64,000 nucleotides of DNA from Omphiscola glabra (GCA_964017045.1 OZ024807.1:10423893-10487892); one strand, 5' to 3'. Positions 46,685 through 58,105 are shown, counted from the first letter of the stretch. Numbers and translations are program-made. Notes: a model not told the origin generated them from the letters alone.

Positions 46685-46885
46685 GGTGGTTCTGATGACG
46701 TCGTGGAATTGGTTTTGTTGACGCACCGTGGAATTGTTTGACGCCGTGAAACTGTTGACGCCACAGAGTTGGTTATGTTGATGGCCTGGAGATCCAGTAG
46801 TTGACGTAGTGAAATCGCTGACGCCGTGGAGTTTTTTCTTGTTTTTTTGTTGACGCCGTGGCATTGGAGATCTTGACGCCATGGA
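46685..46885. repeat. Degenerate GACGCCGTGG minisatellite
   Basis: Irregular repeats of TTGACGCCGTGGAATTG, with unit spacing varying from about 20 to 30 bp. Confidence 0.75.
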
Positions 46886-47764
46886 GCCCCAGTTGCTCCT
46901 GTTTGTTGCCACCACCTCAGAGAAACTTTCTTCTGTTCCGCATTAAACATAACAATAGTTGAATAACGATATCCGGAAAGTTAATCACGCGATTCGTATC
47001 CTTTTGCCCCGAAACCACCAATTGTCTGAAGGTCAATAGGTCGTTTATGATCCTGTTATTTCCCGGAGAGCCTATTATCGGGGAAGATCGTGACGTCAAT
47101 TACGTCTGTACACGAGACACGTGTCCGCCCTCCACCACGCTTCGTCCCGTCATATCCAGCAATCGGAGTTTTCTTGTTTTTGATGTTTTCATAGAGAAGA
47201 AAGACATCAAGAGCCGAAGAGATTCAGGAAGGCAATGTATGCTTCCTTTACTATTTCGTTTCGTGTCCTGTGGGTCAATTTAATATGTATAAATGTATGC
47301 AAAGCGTGTACACTGTTACCTTGTTTAATTTGCATATATTATATTGTTATGACAGGTTGTGTACGAGAGGCACGAGAGTATGTCTATGTTTTCCTTGTCT
47401 GAATGAAAAAATATATGTGTAGCGTGTAGCCATGACGTCAAAATATATTCAAATTTGACTTTTACACTTCTACTCCGACCATGATCCTCTAAAGAGGAAA
47501 AAACAACAAAACAAAAAAAAAAAACGTTTCATTTATAAACAGTTTTTCACACTTGAAACAATGAGAGGCAGACATTTGTTTGGTCATAGAAAGTGCGTGC
47601 ATTTGCATCTTTGTTGGTTTAATGATCAATGCATAGCGCTAGGTTGAGGGCGAAAAAGTGGAGATTAATCGTGGAAAGTATGTCAGATTTACTTTGAGAA
47701 GACAGCACATCGCGCTAATGACGGAGGTGATATGCAGATGCAAACGAGGAGTAAAGGTCTACAG
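46886..47764. other. Unique sequence, no gene recognised
   Basis: Complex DNA. The balanced part at 46960-47270 contains frames on both strands without domains. Ends at the hAT MITE. Confidence 0.4.
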
Positions 47765-47976
47765 CAATGTATCTCAAAATGTTTCGCCTGACGCCCTAAC
47801 CTGAGCACCTAATAATGTTTAATGACCCCCACTTTGTCTTGTGTACGATTGTCCAACCCCATCCTTTCTTTTAAAATTTAATTAAAACATTTCCCCAGAT
47901 ATCAAATGACGCTCCTCACCCAATAATCTGAAAATTCCCTTTCTTTGGGGCGTACGCCACACGTTGGGAAACATTG
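47765..47976 (-). mobile_element. hAT-type MITE, degenerate
   Basis: About 212 bp. The left end CAATGTATCTCAAAATGTTTCGC and the reverse complement of the right end (CAATGTTTCCCAACGTGTGG) form imperfect inverted termini of the CAGTGTTTCCCAAC hAT type. The flanks GTCTACAG and CTCTACGT share a TCTAC core (5 of 8), so the target duplication is only weakly supported. This is an old copy. Confidence 0.7.
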
Positions 47977-48270
47977 CTCTACGTGAATTAGAAAACAAGA
48001 AAACACAATACCATGTATTTCTGCATAGATTTTGTGATGGCAATAATGACAACGATGGAGTTCTGCATCAAACGACAATAAAAACAAGATTCAATATTAA
48101 TTTCAAGTCGATGGAGTGAAAGTAAGAGGGGGGGGGGGGGCGCTGAGAAAAATGTGAGGACAATATTTTGGTGCGTCGATGTCGGTTGCATTGTGTTTTC
48201 TTATCAAACTGCAGGGAATAATTTTATTCCCACAATTCTCTTTGGGGTGGAAATGAAAAGCATTCTTGAT
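47977..48270. other. Unique sequence with G run
   Basis: AT-rich DNA with a G run at 48129-48140; no gene recognised. Confidence 0.4.
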
Positions 48271-48274
48271 TTCA

Positions 48275-48505
48275 GAGATGGTCTCAGATTTAGACTCAGG
48301 CTTCGTCTCCCAGTAGAGACATCAGAGCTGGTCGTAGGTATTCGGTCTCAGTGTAGATCTCAGTGCTGGTCGTAGGTATTTGGTCTCAGTGTAGATCTCA
48401 GAGCTGGTCGTATTATACGTTCTGTCTCAGTGTAGTTCTCGGGTGTGGTCTTAGTCTTTGTCTCAGAGTATGTCTCAGTGTTGGTCTCAGGCATTATTGC
48501 TGGCC
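48275..48505. repeat. Degenerate GTCTCAGTG minisatellite
   Basis: Repeats of GTCTCAGTGTAGATCTCAGA with a GCTGGTCGTAGGTATT segment, unit about 36-38 bp on the left. It breaks down to the right into shorter GTCTCAGTGT phrases. Confidence 0.8.
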
Positions 48506-49080
48506 TCAAAACCTGTCTATCAGAGTTGATCCCTTTTCTGTAGAGATCCCTCTCACTGCCTTAGTAGTTTTGGTCTTCTACCATTGTTAGTTTTCTATGT
48601 TTAGCACTTGGTTGACTCATCTCGCTTTTATTTCTCAATGAAATATAAGAACAAGGTATGCTGAACTTGAATTAATACACCCTTATAAATCTCAAAGATA
48701 TGTGATGACGCTATACCAATCTGGGTTAAGAAGGTCCTAAAGTTAGAAGCGCTGAAGTAAAAACTTCATCCTGTTCAGAACCCAGTTTTGTGAAGCCATA
48801 TGGAGGAAAAAAACACTCATGAATGCGAAATGGGGTTTAGGCATGGCTCGCGATACCAGGGTCAACAACGTGACCAGTCGCCACACAGAAGCCTTACTGG
48901 TCAACTTCTAACAAAAATAACAGTGTGATATGACGGTGGACGCGTGGTGGTTGCATATTGTAGGATGAATGTCGTATGTGTTTACCAATTTGTGGGTCAA
49001 TGCCCTCATAGTGCATCCTTCGACATTATCCTCACTGCCACCGACGTAATCCTTTGCACTTTGTACCTTTAGTACATAAG
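48506..49080. other. Unique sequence, no feature recognised
   Basis: Complex AT-rich DNA without arrays, transposon ends or supported frames. Confidence 0.4.
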
Positions 49081-49084
49081 GTAT

Positions 49085-49280
49085 CTTGCTCTCTCTCACA
49101 CTCACTTTCTCTCTCGATCGCACCCTCTCTCTATTATAGCTCTCTCTCTCTCTTTCTCGCTTTCTCACTTTCTCTCGCTCCTCTTTCTCACTCTCTCACT
49201 CCCATTCTCTCTCTCGCCTCTCTCTCTCTCTCTTAGACTCTCGCTCTCTCTCTATCTATCTTTCATTCTCTCGCTCCATT
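49085..49280. repeat. CT-rich microsatellite tract
   Basis: Pyrimidine-rich CTCTCTC with interspersed CACT and GCT words, about 195 bp. Confidence 0.93.
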
Positions 49281-50798
49281 TTTCAATATTATTCATTCAT
49301 TCCATTCTCCAATGCAATCAATCTTACTTTTGTTCCCTACTCTCTAATATCTCTATATAGTCTATTTAAAAAAAACGGTTTGTCTCAGTTACTCTATTAC
49401 TTAAATGTTTTTCTCTGTAAATTTACGTGAAAACCTTACCACAAACTTCCGCTTTAAAAAAATCACTTATGTACTCAATGTCATTACTCCTGTTGTGGCT
49501 TAAACTCAGCACAACCACAAACCAAACAAGCGGACCAGTTTTGCTACACGGCGATTGAACGCCGATAAAACAAAAATTGAAAAAATACCGCGGAGCCCTC
49601 GATCTAGCCTCGGTGCAAATAAGCTAAACATATCACCATTTGTTAAGTCGTCGGTATATATTTGGTCGGCGATCGAATCTATGGCGGAGACACGAGAAAC
49701 CTCCAACATTTTCCACACCGAGCGGCTGTCAACAGTCCGAATGCGTTGCCGTCTTTGATACCCCGAGTACCTGAATGGGCAATAAATTGGAGTACCTGGT
49801 AAATGAATGCTGGGGGAACACCGGGAACTAATCCCTCGAGCAGTTCTCACTTGTTGGAGCCTCGGATCCTTTGAAGATCGTCCTAACGACTTAACCGTCT
49901 CCAAGACCAGGTCCCCCAACTCGTGACTTGGTTTCACGGGGTGGGGGGGGGGGGGAGGGTTAAAAGCTGCCGGCGGATTTGGCCACAAATTGGCTCGTGG
50001 ATCGAAAGCCTCTCGTGGGCTGTGGCAAAAAGCCTCCTGAGATGATTGAATTGTTTGTACACGGTAAATAGACATAGTGCTTCTCGGGGGCACGTTATTC
50101 CCTGGGTTAGGGATTGATGAAGGGCTTGGCTAGCGGGGGGCCGGTCAGGGCCGAGGGTTTGTCAACAATTATAGACTACTTTTGTCTTTTTTTTTAAAAA
50201 ATATAATAATTCAATTTTTCCCGCAGTGATAAATCAAGGAGAAAAGCTGAGAGATTCCCCCCCCCCCCCCTCCAAATTGTAGTGGAAAGAATGTGTCCTT
50301 GGGGGAACCGTTGACATCATTTAATTTAATAGGTAATGATTCCCTGGTCGTTCCCGTGATTTAAATATGTCTTCTTTAAATCTTGAAAATGTGCCGCTAA
50401 GAAATATGTATTTTTGTGGCAGTCTTTTTAAAGTTATAGTTCTATTTAAGATGCATGTGTGTGCGTGTGTGTGTGTGCGTGATTGTTTTGTTTGTGTATG
50501 TGTGTTTGGGGAAACAACACACTCAACAACAAAAAGAAGGTGCATAATTTTTTAGCTGGAAACACATCATTGGGGTTAGTTATTAGTGCCGCCTCGTACG
50601 GGACAAGAATGTTGCCGCCCCTTAGCCTTGAATTACTCTCCACTTGACCACAAATGCCACCCATATATAAAAAGAAAACAAGTGCCGCCGGGGGTGCACC
50701 AACCCCCCCCCCCTCACGCGGGCTACGCCAGTGCTTAAATGTTTTAATCTTTAAATGCGTTAAATCATTTAAAGTTTTACCATCTAGGACATAGGGAC
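49281..50798. other. Unique sequence including the longest non-repetitive open frame
   Basis: Holds a minus-strand open frame at 49506-50093 (195 codons) that is neither tandem-repeat derived nor low-complexity, apart from a proline run encoded by a G run at 49943-49955. I recognise no domain and cannot judge codon bias by eye, so it is not called a gene. There are C runs at 50260-50271 and 50704-50713, and GT-rich DNA near 50458. A GCGGGCTACGCCAGTG word at 50718 resembles a GGCGTA-type transposon end. Confidence 0.35.
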
Positions 50799-51062
50799 AT
50801 GTTGTGGTATGTCTGTGCTGTATGTCTGTGCTGTGTGTCTGTGCTGTGTGTCTGTGCTGTGTGTCTGTGCTGTGTGTCTGTGCTGTGTGTCTGTGCTGTG
50901 TGTCTGTGCTGTGTGTCTGTGCTGTGTGTCTGTGCTGTGTGTCTGTGCTGTGTGTCTGTACTGTGTTTGTCTGTGCTGTGTGTCTATTGTGTGTCGGTGG
51001 TGTGTCTATGGTGTGTATGTGGGTGGTGTTTGTGGGGTGTGTCTGTGGTGTGTATGCCGGGG
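50799..51062. repeat. 13-bp minisatellite
   Basis: About 15 copies of CTGTGCTGTGTGT followed by degenerate TGTGGTGTGTATG units. Plus-strand CVLCV-type frames and the 211-codon minus frame (50446-51081) arise from it. Confidence 0.95.
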
Positions 51063-51475
51063 TGTCATTTATACATAGCATCTAAAAATATGAAAGAAAG
51101 ATATAAGTGCCTTCAATAATTTGAACACTACACTTGAAGACATGTGCCTACTACTCTTTGTATACTACACAAGTAGGCAGACCTAAGTGCCTACCGCTAT
51201 GTTTGTACTGCACAAGTCAAGCCACCGCCCTCCATTGTTCCACTGGTCAGACATTAGCTTAGGGCAATGACCGTGATTAAAATATTGACCAGTCACAGAT
51301 AGTTTAGTTGCTGTCAAGGTCACGCTGGACAGCTGACCCATTTTTGTTCGTGCCCAGCATACACAGACCACGCGATAAGAATTTTGTTCAGATTTATTAT
51401 TTTTTCCACTTAAGACTTCGGTTAGACTATAACTTAATTTTGGTGGTAACGGAAACGAAGAAGTTTATACTAGTA
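51063..51475. other. Unique sequence, no gene recognised
   Basis: Includes a short duplicated phrase AGTGCCTTCA/AGTGCCTACC with nearby ACACAAGTAGGCAG and CACAAGTCAAGCC. No domain in the short frames. Confidence 0.4.
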
Positions 51476-51756
51476 TCTTTTCCCACATATGGTCATCACA
51501 AGTATAGTTTCCCACATATGTACAACACTACAGAGGCGTAGCGAAGGGGGGCAGGGGAGGACATATGTTCCCAGGCGCCAGCTAGTTAGGGGCGCCAAAA
51601 TATGCTTTGATATTATTTGAGAGATGAAAAAAAGAAAATTGGGCGCTTTAAATGAATCTTGTCCCCGGGCGCCAAAAGTCTAGCTACGCCTCTGCAACAC
51701 TAGTATGGTTTCCCACATATGTACAACACTAGTATCGTTTCCCACATATGCACAAG
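51476..51756. repeat. ~29-bp minisatellite interrupted by a transposon
   Basis: Four copies of GTTTCCCACATATGTACAAC followed by ACTAGTATG. The second is split by the MITE at 51531-51694. Removing the element and one target copy restores the repeat register. Confidence 0.9.
51531..51694 (+). mobile_element. hAT-type MITE inserted in a minisatellite
   Basis: A 164-bp element starting CAGAGGCGTAGCGAAGG and ending TCTAGCTACGCCTCTG, so the termini are inverted. It is flanked by a perfect 8-bp duplication CAACACTA (51523-51530 and 51695-51702). The interior has two GGGCGCC-containing blocks around an AT-rich centre. Its terminal GGCGTAGC is shared with the relics at 22787, 52622 and 62525. Confidence 0.95.
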
Positions 51757-52122
51757 TTCTAATTTCAAATCCGCGACCATATATTGTAATCGATCCCATT
51801 TCCGGTTATTTTATTTATTGAAATTAAACTTCAAACGAATAGCAAGCATAAATTGAACAGACATATTTTTACATTTTAATTTGTTATCATTCAGTGTTTG
51901 AAATGTTGAGGGACCGAACGCCGAGAAGTAGACGGTTTGTGTCTCTGGTGATTCTTGTTGTTTGTCTAGTTCGTCAAATGCAGGGCTGTCTTTTACTTAT
52001 CTGTGAAACGTCTACTTATCATAATACGCTTGGTCGTCAAATGCCTACTCTTATCCACATAATGGATAGTGAAAAGATCTATACTTACCGAAACAAATCA
52101 ACAAATTCATGTCCTGTTGAGC
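51757..52122. other. Unique AT-rich sequence
   Basis: No repeat or gene recognised. The frame 51894-52253 runs into the SPIN-like copy. Confidence 0.4.
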
Positions 52123-52130
52123 TGTTACAC

Positions 52131-52318
52131 CAGTGGTTCTCAACCCTCATAATGCCGCGACCCTTTAATACAGTTCCTCATGTTGTGGTGACCCCCAGCC
52201 ATACAATTATTTTCGTTGCTACTTCATTAATAGGTGTTTTCCGATGGTCTTAGGCGACCCCTGTGTAAGGGTCGTTCGACCCCACAGAGTAGTCGCGACC
52301 CACGACTGAGAACCGCTG
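52131..52318 (+). mobile_element. SPIN-like hAT MITE, copy C
   Basis: A 188-bp copy with ends CAGTGGTTCTCAACC and CTGAGAACCGCTG. The internal words TGCCGCGACCCTTTAATAC, GGTGACCCCCAGCC and CCGATGGTCTTAGGCGACCC closely match the SPIN pattern. The flanks TGTTACAC and TATTGCAC match at 6 of 8 positions. Confidence 0.9.
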
Positions 52319-52621
52319 TATTGCACAATACGGGTGTGAAAGGCTGGAGATCAAAGTCCAAATGGACAGAGACGTGTTTACGGGTTGCTTCAGACACATT
52401 GACATTGGGACAAGTCCGTTGTCATATGACTGGTTTAGCTGTCAGTTGTCATTTGACCACCTGAACTAAGATGGTGACTAGTCCTTTGTCATGTGACCAG
52501 CTGTGCTGTTATGACGATTTGTCAGTTGTCACGGGACCAGCTGTGCAATTTGACTTGAAACAGTTTGATAGGTGATCCTTTTTGTTTCAACATATGTACA
52601 TTATCCTCATGAGTTCTTCAT
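52319..52621. other. Unique sequence with a degenerate repeat
   Basis: Contains three or four diverged copies of a GTCAGTTGTCATTTGACCAGCTG-like phrase (52415-52550). No gene. Confidence 0.5.
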
Positions 52622-52795
52622 CCAGGATTGTAGGCAAGGGGGGGGGGGGCTCATTAGAGGGGCGCCCCAGGTGCACCTATTTCTTTACATGGCGCGTCAG
52701 GATTTTTGGCCAACTGCAGAGCTATTCAGTGGGAGAGGGGGGTGGTTAAAATCTTGGCCCTCCCCGGGAGGCACTAACCCTAGCTACGCCACTCT
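52622..52795 (-). mobile_element. GGCGTA-type transposon relic, copy 2
   Basis: The right end CCCTAGCTACGCCACT is the reverse complement of the GGCGTAGCTAGGG terminus. The internal GGGGCGCCCCAGGTGCACC, TTTTTGGCCAACTGCAGAG and TTAAAATCTTGGCCC match the copy at 22787. The left end is degraded by a G run. Confidence 0.7.
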
Positions 52796-53755
52796 TTTCC
52801 TCCCCGCAGATTAGCCGTGGCACACTGGTTGCGGAGCTCTGGTCTGGTTCAACGTCGTGCCATTATCTTCTAATAATGTAATTCAATATTGGTTCCCTTC
52901 CAAGCTTATCCTAAAGTATCTATTTAAAAAAAAATCATTTATCAAAAGCTCTGTAAGAATTTTCATGTTATTTTTGTCGCTTAGATTCCAGACTGACAGT
53001 CATTGTTGAAATTAATAGCTTCCTCATACCGACATCCACCCAAAAACCCACAAAACTTCTTTTCTGCCTGTTTCTCAATTATAGCTATTGCCGGTCAATT
53101 CGTCTGGTCGTCGGAATCGATTCCCATTTTAATAGAATCGGGAGGTCGACTATTTTTTTGCCTTCGACTACTTTAATGTACCGAAATGTATCCGAAATAA
53201 AGTGTGTTATTTTTCCTTTCTTTCCTAAACAGTACACAATGTTTCATAAGGTCCTAGAATTACATCATAACTCAGATCTTGGAATCAGTCAGACTCAGCT
53301 GTCAACGATTTTTTTGGAGCCCTCACATAACGCTCATCTCTGTAATCATAAAAAGAGAGTAAGAGTTAGATGTTAATGATACACCAAGATATCCCCAACC
53401 GTCTCAGCGCTGTGCGTCTTTCAACTCCTGGCCTACTTGACTTGCTGTTACTGTAAAATGACGCCTTATTAGCCGAGGCCCGAGATAGTTATTATTATCG
53501 GCGGTAAAAATAGAAATAGAACTATTACCTCGACATTATCCATCTCTGGTGGTGTCTCTTAAAACAATATGTGGGGTGCGGTTGGCGTGGGAGGGGGGTG
53601 GTTTGCCGGGTGTCAAGTAGTGCGGGGCAATTTTAAAGTTATAACGACTAAGGGTTCTCTCCAGAGATCCCGGGACCCCGCACGATTTTTAGTATAGACA
53701 CAAGACAACCCTGGAAATTTACACGCAACCCATGATTAACTTTTATCTATTAGCT
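52796..53755. other. Unique sequence, no gene recognised
   Basis: AT-rich complex DNA. A stretch at 53455-53545 has repeated TTATTA/TATCGGCGG words of regulatory flavour. No open frame over 80 codons. Confidence 0.4.
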
Positions 53756-53756
53756 A

Positions 53757-53993
53757 GTATGTCCTGGATGTATATTGGCTTGTGTTGTTTATGGTTGCAA
53801 GGTGATGTAATACTTTGAATGGGTTTGCTCGTATGTAGTTTTGTAATGTTGCGTTTTGTATTTCAATGTGGTAAAATATAGATTGTTTTCATTTCTCTTT
53901 TATGTGGTTGAATTTGTACCGCGCTTCGAGCCTTTGGGGATGAAGCGTGATTTTCAAATAAACTTTTAAAGTTATTATTAATATTATTATAAC
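53757..53993 (+). mobile_element. LINE/SINE 3'-tail-like sequence
   Basis: Ends with GTACCGCGCTTCGAGC...GAAGCGTGATTTTCAAATAAAC followed by a (TTATTA)-type tail. This matches the general form of L2/CR1-clade LINE and related SINE 3' ends, where a GCGC-containing stem-loop precedes AAATAAA and a short TTATTA repeat. Only the 3' part is visible, and the left boundary is a guess. Confidence 0.5.
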
Positions 53994-54261
53994 GTTTAGA
54001 ATTTTTTTTTTTTTTTGAAAGTGACAGATTGTGCCGAATTGTCGCTAAAGTCCAAAGACCTGTTAAGTCTATGTAAAATGGTTAAACTACTAAACTCAGC
54101 AGCTTTGGTACACAGATTTAAAGTCACCACCACATTCACGTAATAACAAAGCGACTCATATCACTTTATATAGCTAAAAGTCGTGGGGGGGGGGGGGGGC
54201 GCTTTTAAATGTGATAGATTATTGGAAAGGAAAACATTTTAAAACTTAATTTCCCTGCACG

Positions 54262-54608
54262 GTGTGATTGACGACATATATGATGGGATTGACGACATAT
54301 ATGATGTTAATGACGATATATATGATGCTAATGACGACATATATGATTTGATTGACGACATATATGATGTGATTGGCGACATATATGTTGTGATTGACGA
54401 CATATATGATGTGATTGACGACATATATTGTGTGATTGACGACATATATGATGTGATTGAGACATATATGATGTGATTGATGACAAATATAATGTGATTG
54501 ACTACATATATGTTGTGATTGACGACATATATGATGTGATTGACGTCATATATGTTGTGATTGACGACATATATGATGTGATTGACGACATAATCGATGT
54601 CATGATTG
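54262..54608. repeat. 21-bp minisatellite
   Basis: About 16 copies of GTGATTGACGACATATATGAT with scattered variants and one shortened unit near 54459 that shifts the frame. The plus-strand IDDIYDV and minus-strand SSITSYM frames are artefacts. Confidence 0.95.
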
Positions 54609-54970
54609 AGATTGTAACTCAAGCTTTAAGACAACAGCTAAATAAAGAAAACAATTTTTTTTTAATCACAACGTCTCTTGGTCTATTATTTCAGCCGGTG
54701 ACCCCCCCCCCCCTTTTTCTCTTCTCCCCCCACCCCACCACACACAACGAAATCCACTCACAACGCAATTTGAGGACACCTCCCATGGGCTGGACACTTC
54801 TGTGCTCTAGTTACTTGATTATGCCAAGATGTTCACATGTAAATCTATCTTTATATAATTTTGATTTTTTTCCCCACTTACAAAATCCACATAGTAAGGC
54901 GTATACATGTAATAGAGATATGTGTATCAAGATTCCTAATTCTTTTTTCTTTTTTTTTTAATTCAAAAAA
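54609..54970. other. AT-rich unique sequence with C run
   Basis: C run at 54703-54713 and T runs; no gene. Confidence 0.4.
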
Positions 54971-54974
54971 AATT

Positions 54975-55070
54975 CCTTGTTACAAGTTGTTTGGAACATC
55001 TGCTTGTTACAAGTTGTCGGAGACATTTGCTTGTTACGAGTTGTTGGAAAAATTTGCTTGTAAATATTTA
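54975..55070. repeat. ~27-bp tandem repeat, three copies
   Basis: CTTGTTACAAGTTGTTGGAA followed by CATTTG, three or four imperfect copies. Confidence 0.85.
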
Positions 55071-56192
55071 GTAGCGGCTTGTGAAGAATGCAAAACTCAT
55101 AAAGTGTTGAGGTTTTTTCTACACGTGGTTATATCCAACTTTCGCTCAACAATCATTTTATAAGCAGTTATCCATTGCCAGGGATAATAAGTACTGGAAA
55201 ATGAAGCAAAAAATGTTCATGCTCAAAATGTATACATTACATTAATCTGATAAGTTAATGATCATTTTGTTGTTGTTGTTGAAGTGATATGAACCTTGTG
55301 GTTCCACGGGCGCTCGAAGAGCCTGTTACCATGTCTACAAAATGATACATGTATGTCGGACCGTTATGAATTGAGAATTTAATCTCTTAATTTTAGACTA
55401 TGGCTCGTTCTAGAAACGGTCCATAATAAAGGACGATACCAAAGGTTAAAAATAATAACAAATAAAACGACAATTGAGGCCAGAGCTAATTACAATTAAT
55501 AACTTTTTAATTTGTGAACTTCAATTAAATAATAACAGCAAGAGAAATATAATTAAAATTATAAACTTACAGATTTGCTGGTACCGGTACTGTATATAAA
55601 AATACAATGAGCACAAAATTGTACGAGGACATAAAAAACTCTACACACAACAAAGTATGACATAGCATCTCGTGATCAAAACAAAATCTCTCTCTACTCT
55701 CTATCGGTCAGCCCTTTTTATAGGCATTTCCTACTAATGTCTAGAACCGTATAATGCATTGTTTTGCCTTCTCGTTTTATCCAGAATATTCTATTATTTT
55801 CGACAGTTCTCCTGACTAGAATAAATAAGGTTTTTCTAGCCACACTTCAAAGGCGGTCACCAGAGTTCACGAGGGGTCATGCACGTGGGACGCGAGATAG
55901 GTGTGCTAAGAACACGTCATCCTTCATAACAACATGTTTTGAGGACTTTTGAGCATCTGCGATTCGGCACACATTTTGAGGACCATTGGCCAGATTAAAT
56001 ATGTCGAACATTTTATGAACAGTAGAAGAAATGTGTTATGTAAAACTTGTGCGGACCATTAACGAAATTTGATACGCGTCAAACATTTCGAGGACCGTCG
56101 AACACGTGTTGAGCGTCGATCATTTCGAAATTCAGACAGTGCTACTTGCGCAACGTGAGCATCGTTTAAAGACGGCAGCGTTATTAAAGATG
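55071..56192. other. Unique AT-rich sequence
   Basis: No arrays. A run of diverged phrases around CATTTTGAGGACC/CATTTCGAGGACC recurs at 55930-56125, perhaps an eroded repeat of about 60 bp. No gene recognised. Confidence 0.4.
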
Positions 56193-56200
56193 CCTTACAC

Positions 56201-56388
56201 CAGTGATTCTCAACCTTCCTCATGCCGCGACCTTTTAATACAGTTCCTCGTGCTGCGGCGACCCAAATTATTTTCGTTTCTACTCCATTACTGTAGAGTA
56301 TATGTGTTTTTCGATGGTCTTAGGCGACCCCTGTGAAAGGGTCGTTTGACCCCCAAAGGGGTCACGACCCACAGGTTGAGAATCACTG
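56201..56388 (+). mobile_element. SPIN-like hAT MITE, copy D
   Basis: A 188-bp copy with ends CAGTGATTCTCAACCTTCC and GTTGAGAATCACTG. The inverted termini agree perfectly over at least ten bases. The flanks CCTTACAC and CCTTACAA match at 7 of 8 positions. The interior words match copy C. Confidence 0.92.
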
Positions 56389-56396
56389 CCTTACAA

Positions 56397-56820
56397 TCTT
56401 TATCTCCTATACTTTGAGATTTTTATATTTTTTATTCTCAGTCATATTGGTGTACTTTGAACAATCTGTCAAGCCAGGGAAATGGATGGTTTAAAGAGAA
56501 ATGATGCTATTGTGTTTGTAATGGCCACGCAAATACTTATTTTCTAATTTCATTTCTTTTTTTTTTTTAAATTTTATGATTAAAAAAATAAATAATTCAT
56601 ATTGCAATGCTATAGACACAAATGTCAAGGTCGCATAAATGGCGGTGATGCCAAATGGAATTAAAATTATTCGCTCACCTTTTTTTTTCTCTCTTTTCTC
56701 TTTTTTTTTTAAACTAATGAAGACGCCAAAAAATCACTTATGTCTCTGTATGCATTATATAGTGATTGCCTCCGGGGTTCGGGTGTAAAAAGAAAATTAT
56801 CCCCCCCCCCCCCAACCCGC
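56397..56820. other. Unique AT-rich sequence
   Basis: T and A runs (56555-56570, 56703-56712), and a C run at 56801-56812. No gene. Confidence 0.4.
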
Positions 56821-56825
56821 TCACT

Positions 56826-57030
56826 GACTAAACTTAACAATTTAGAATTGCTGGTCGCTTGTTGGTCGAAGCACTGCCCATAGCCATTTAGAGTTGCTGG
56901 TGGCTTGTTGGTCGAAGCACTGCCCATAGCGAACACATAACAATTTAGGTTTCTGGTTGCTTGTTGGTCGAAACACTGCCCATAGCCAAAGCATAACAAT
57001 TTAGAGTTGCTGGTCGCCTGTTCGTAGCAG
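56826..57030. repeat. ~45/57-bp tandem repeat, four copies
   Basis: Units contain TTTAGAGTTGCTGGTCGC and TTGTTGGTCGAAGCACTGCC. Longer units add a GAACACATAACAA segment, so unit length alternates between about 45 and 57 bp. Confidence 0.9.
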
Positions 57031-57570
57031 TTTTCATTTTCTCATACCTACGTACGCATATTGCTTCAATAACTATCTCTACAACCATCCTAGCCTTCCT
57101 TCAGTTAAGAAAGTTGTTACTCTTATTAATTATTTGATTGATAAGTTACGTTACTATTATAGTACATGACCGACCTTATAAATGATCCACACACTCAAAC
57201 ATGCGCTAGAGACCGACCGAAAAGGGTTTTCTGTTTCGACTGAAACCAGACCGAATGTAAAAATGATTTTCGGCCGAGACCGAACCATTTAAATATTTAA
57301 AAACTCGTTTGCGCACACGTTCTGCACACCACGAAAAAGACTTAATAACTGTTCGGCAAGTTTTATTTGTCTTAAGTGGCTCTCATACAATTTACCTTGG
57401 GAAGGGAACATCCCCCCTTCCGCCACCCCAACCCCGACCTATAAACGTCTTAACTACTTTATTTTAAAAGACAGTCGAACTTGTTGCGACCACAACATCC
57501 CAGTTTACCATTTACACTTGACAAGGATTAACTTTGAAGTAGTCAATTTACCATTTTCCCTTTTAGCTTG
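57031..57570. other. Unique sequence, no gene recognised
   Basis: AT-rich. A CGACCGAAAAGG...CGACTGAAACCAGACCG stretch near 57210-57285 is a short imperfect repeat only. Confidence 0.4.
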
Positions 57571-57573
57571 TCG

Positions 57574-57800
57574 TCGCACACACCCCACAGTCACCCACAC
57601 ACCCCACAGTCACGCACACACCCCACAGTCACCCAGACACCACACAGTCACCCCCACACCCCACAGTCACCCCCACACCCCACAGTCACCCACATACCCC
57701 CACAGTCACCCACACACCCCCAGTCACCAACACACCCCCACAGTCACATCCACACCCCCACAGTCACCTACACACCCCACAGTCACCCACACACACATAT
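57574..57800. repeat. 19-bp CA-rich minisatellite
   Basis: About 12 copies of CAGTCACCCACACACCCCA with small length variants. The His/Thr/Pro frames are artefacts. Confidence 0.93.
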
Positions 57801-57959
57801 CAGCGGATGTGTCACAGTATGTCATCTATATATATTATGATTTTTTGTATATCTTCACCGTGGAAATGTGCCCATTAATGTGCCCATTGTACACATACTC
57901 AGTATATCCGGGTATCCGACTTAGCCCAATTTCAGGACTTATACATTTTCCATATTTAT

Positions 57960-58105
57960 ATAAAACAAATAACACTTATAATAAAATAACACTTATACTA
58001 CTACTTATAATACCACTTATAATAACTCCAATGATACTATTTGTCATAACACATATAATAACACTTATAATAACACGTATTATACAACATATAATAATAC
58101 TTTTT
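57960..58105. repeat. Degenerate ~12-bp AT-rich repeat
   Basis: Repeats of AATAACACTTAT with irregular spacing. Confidence 0.75.

Noticed and set aside
50446..51081. 211-codon minus-strand frame
   Set aside because: Its first half is the 13-bp array (HRHTAQTHSTDTQ repeats); the rest has no domain.
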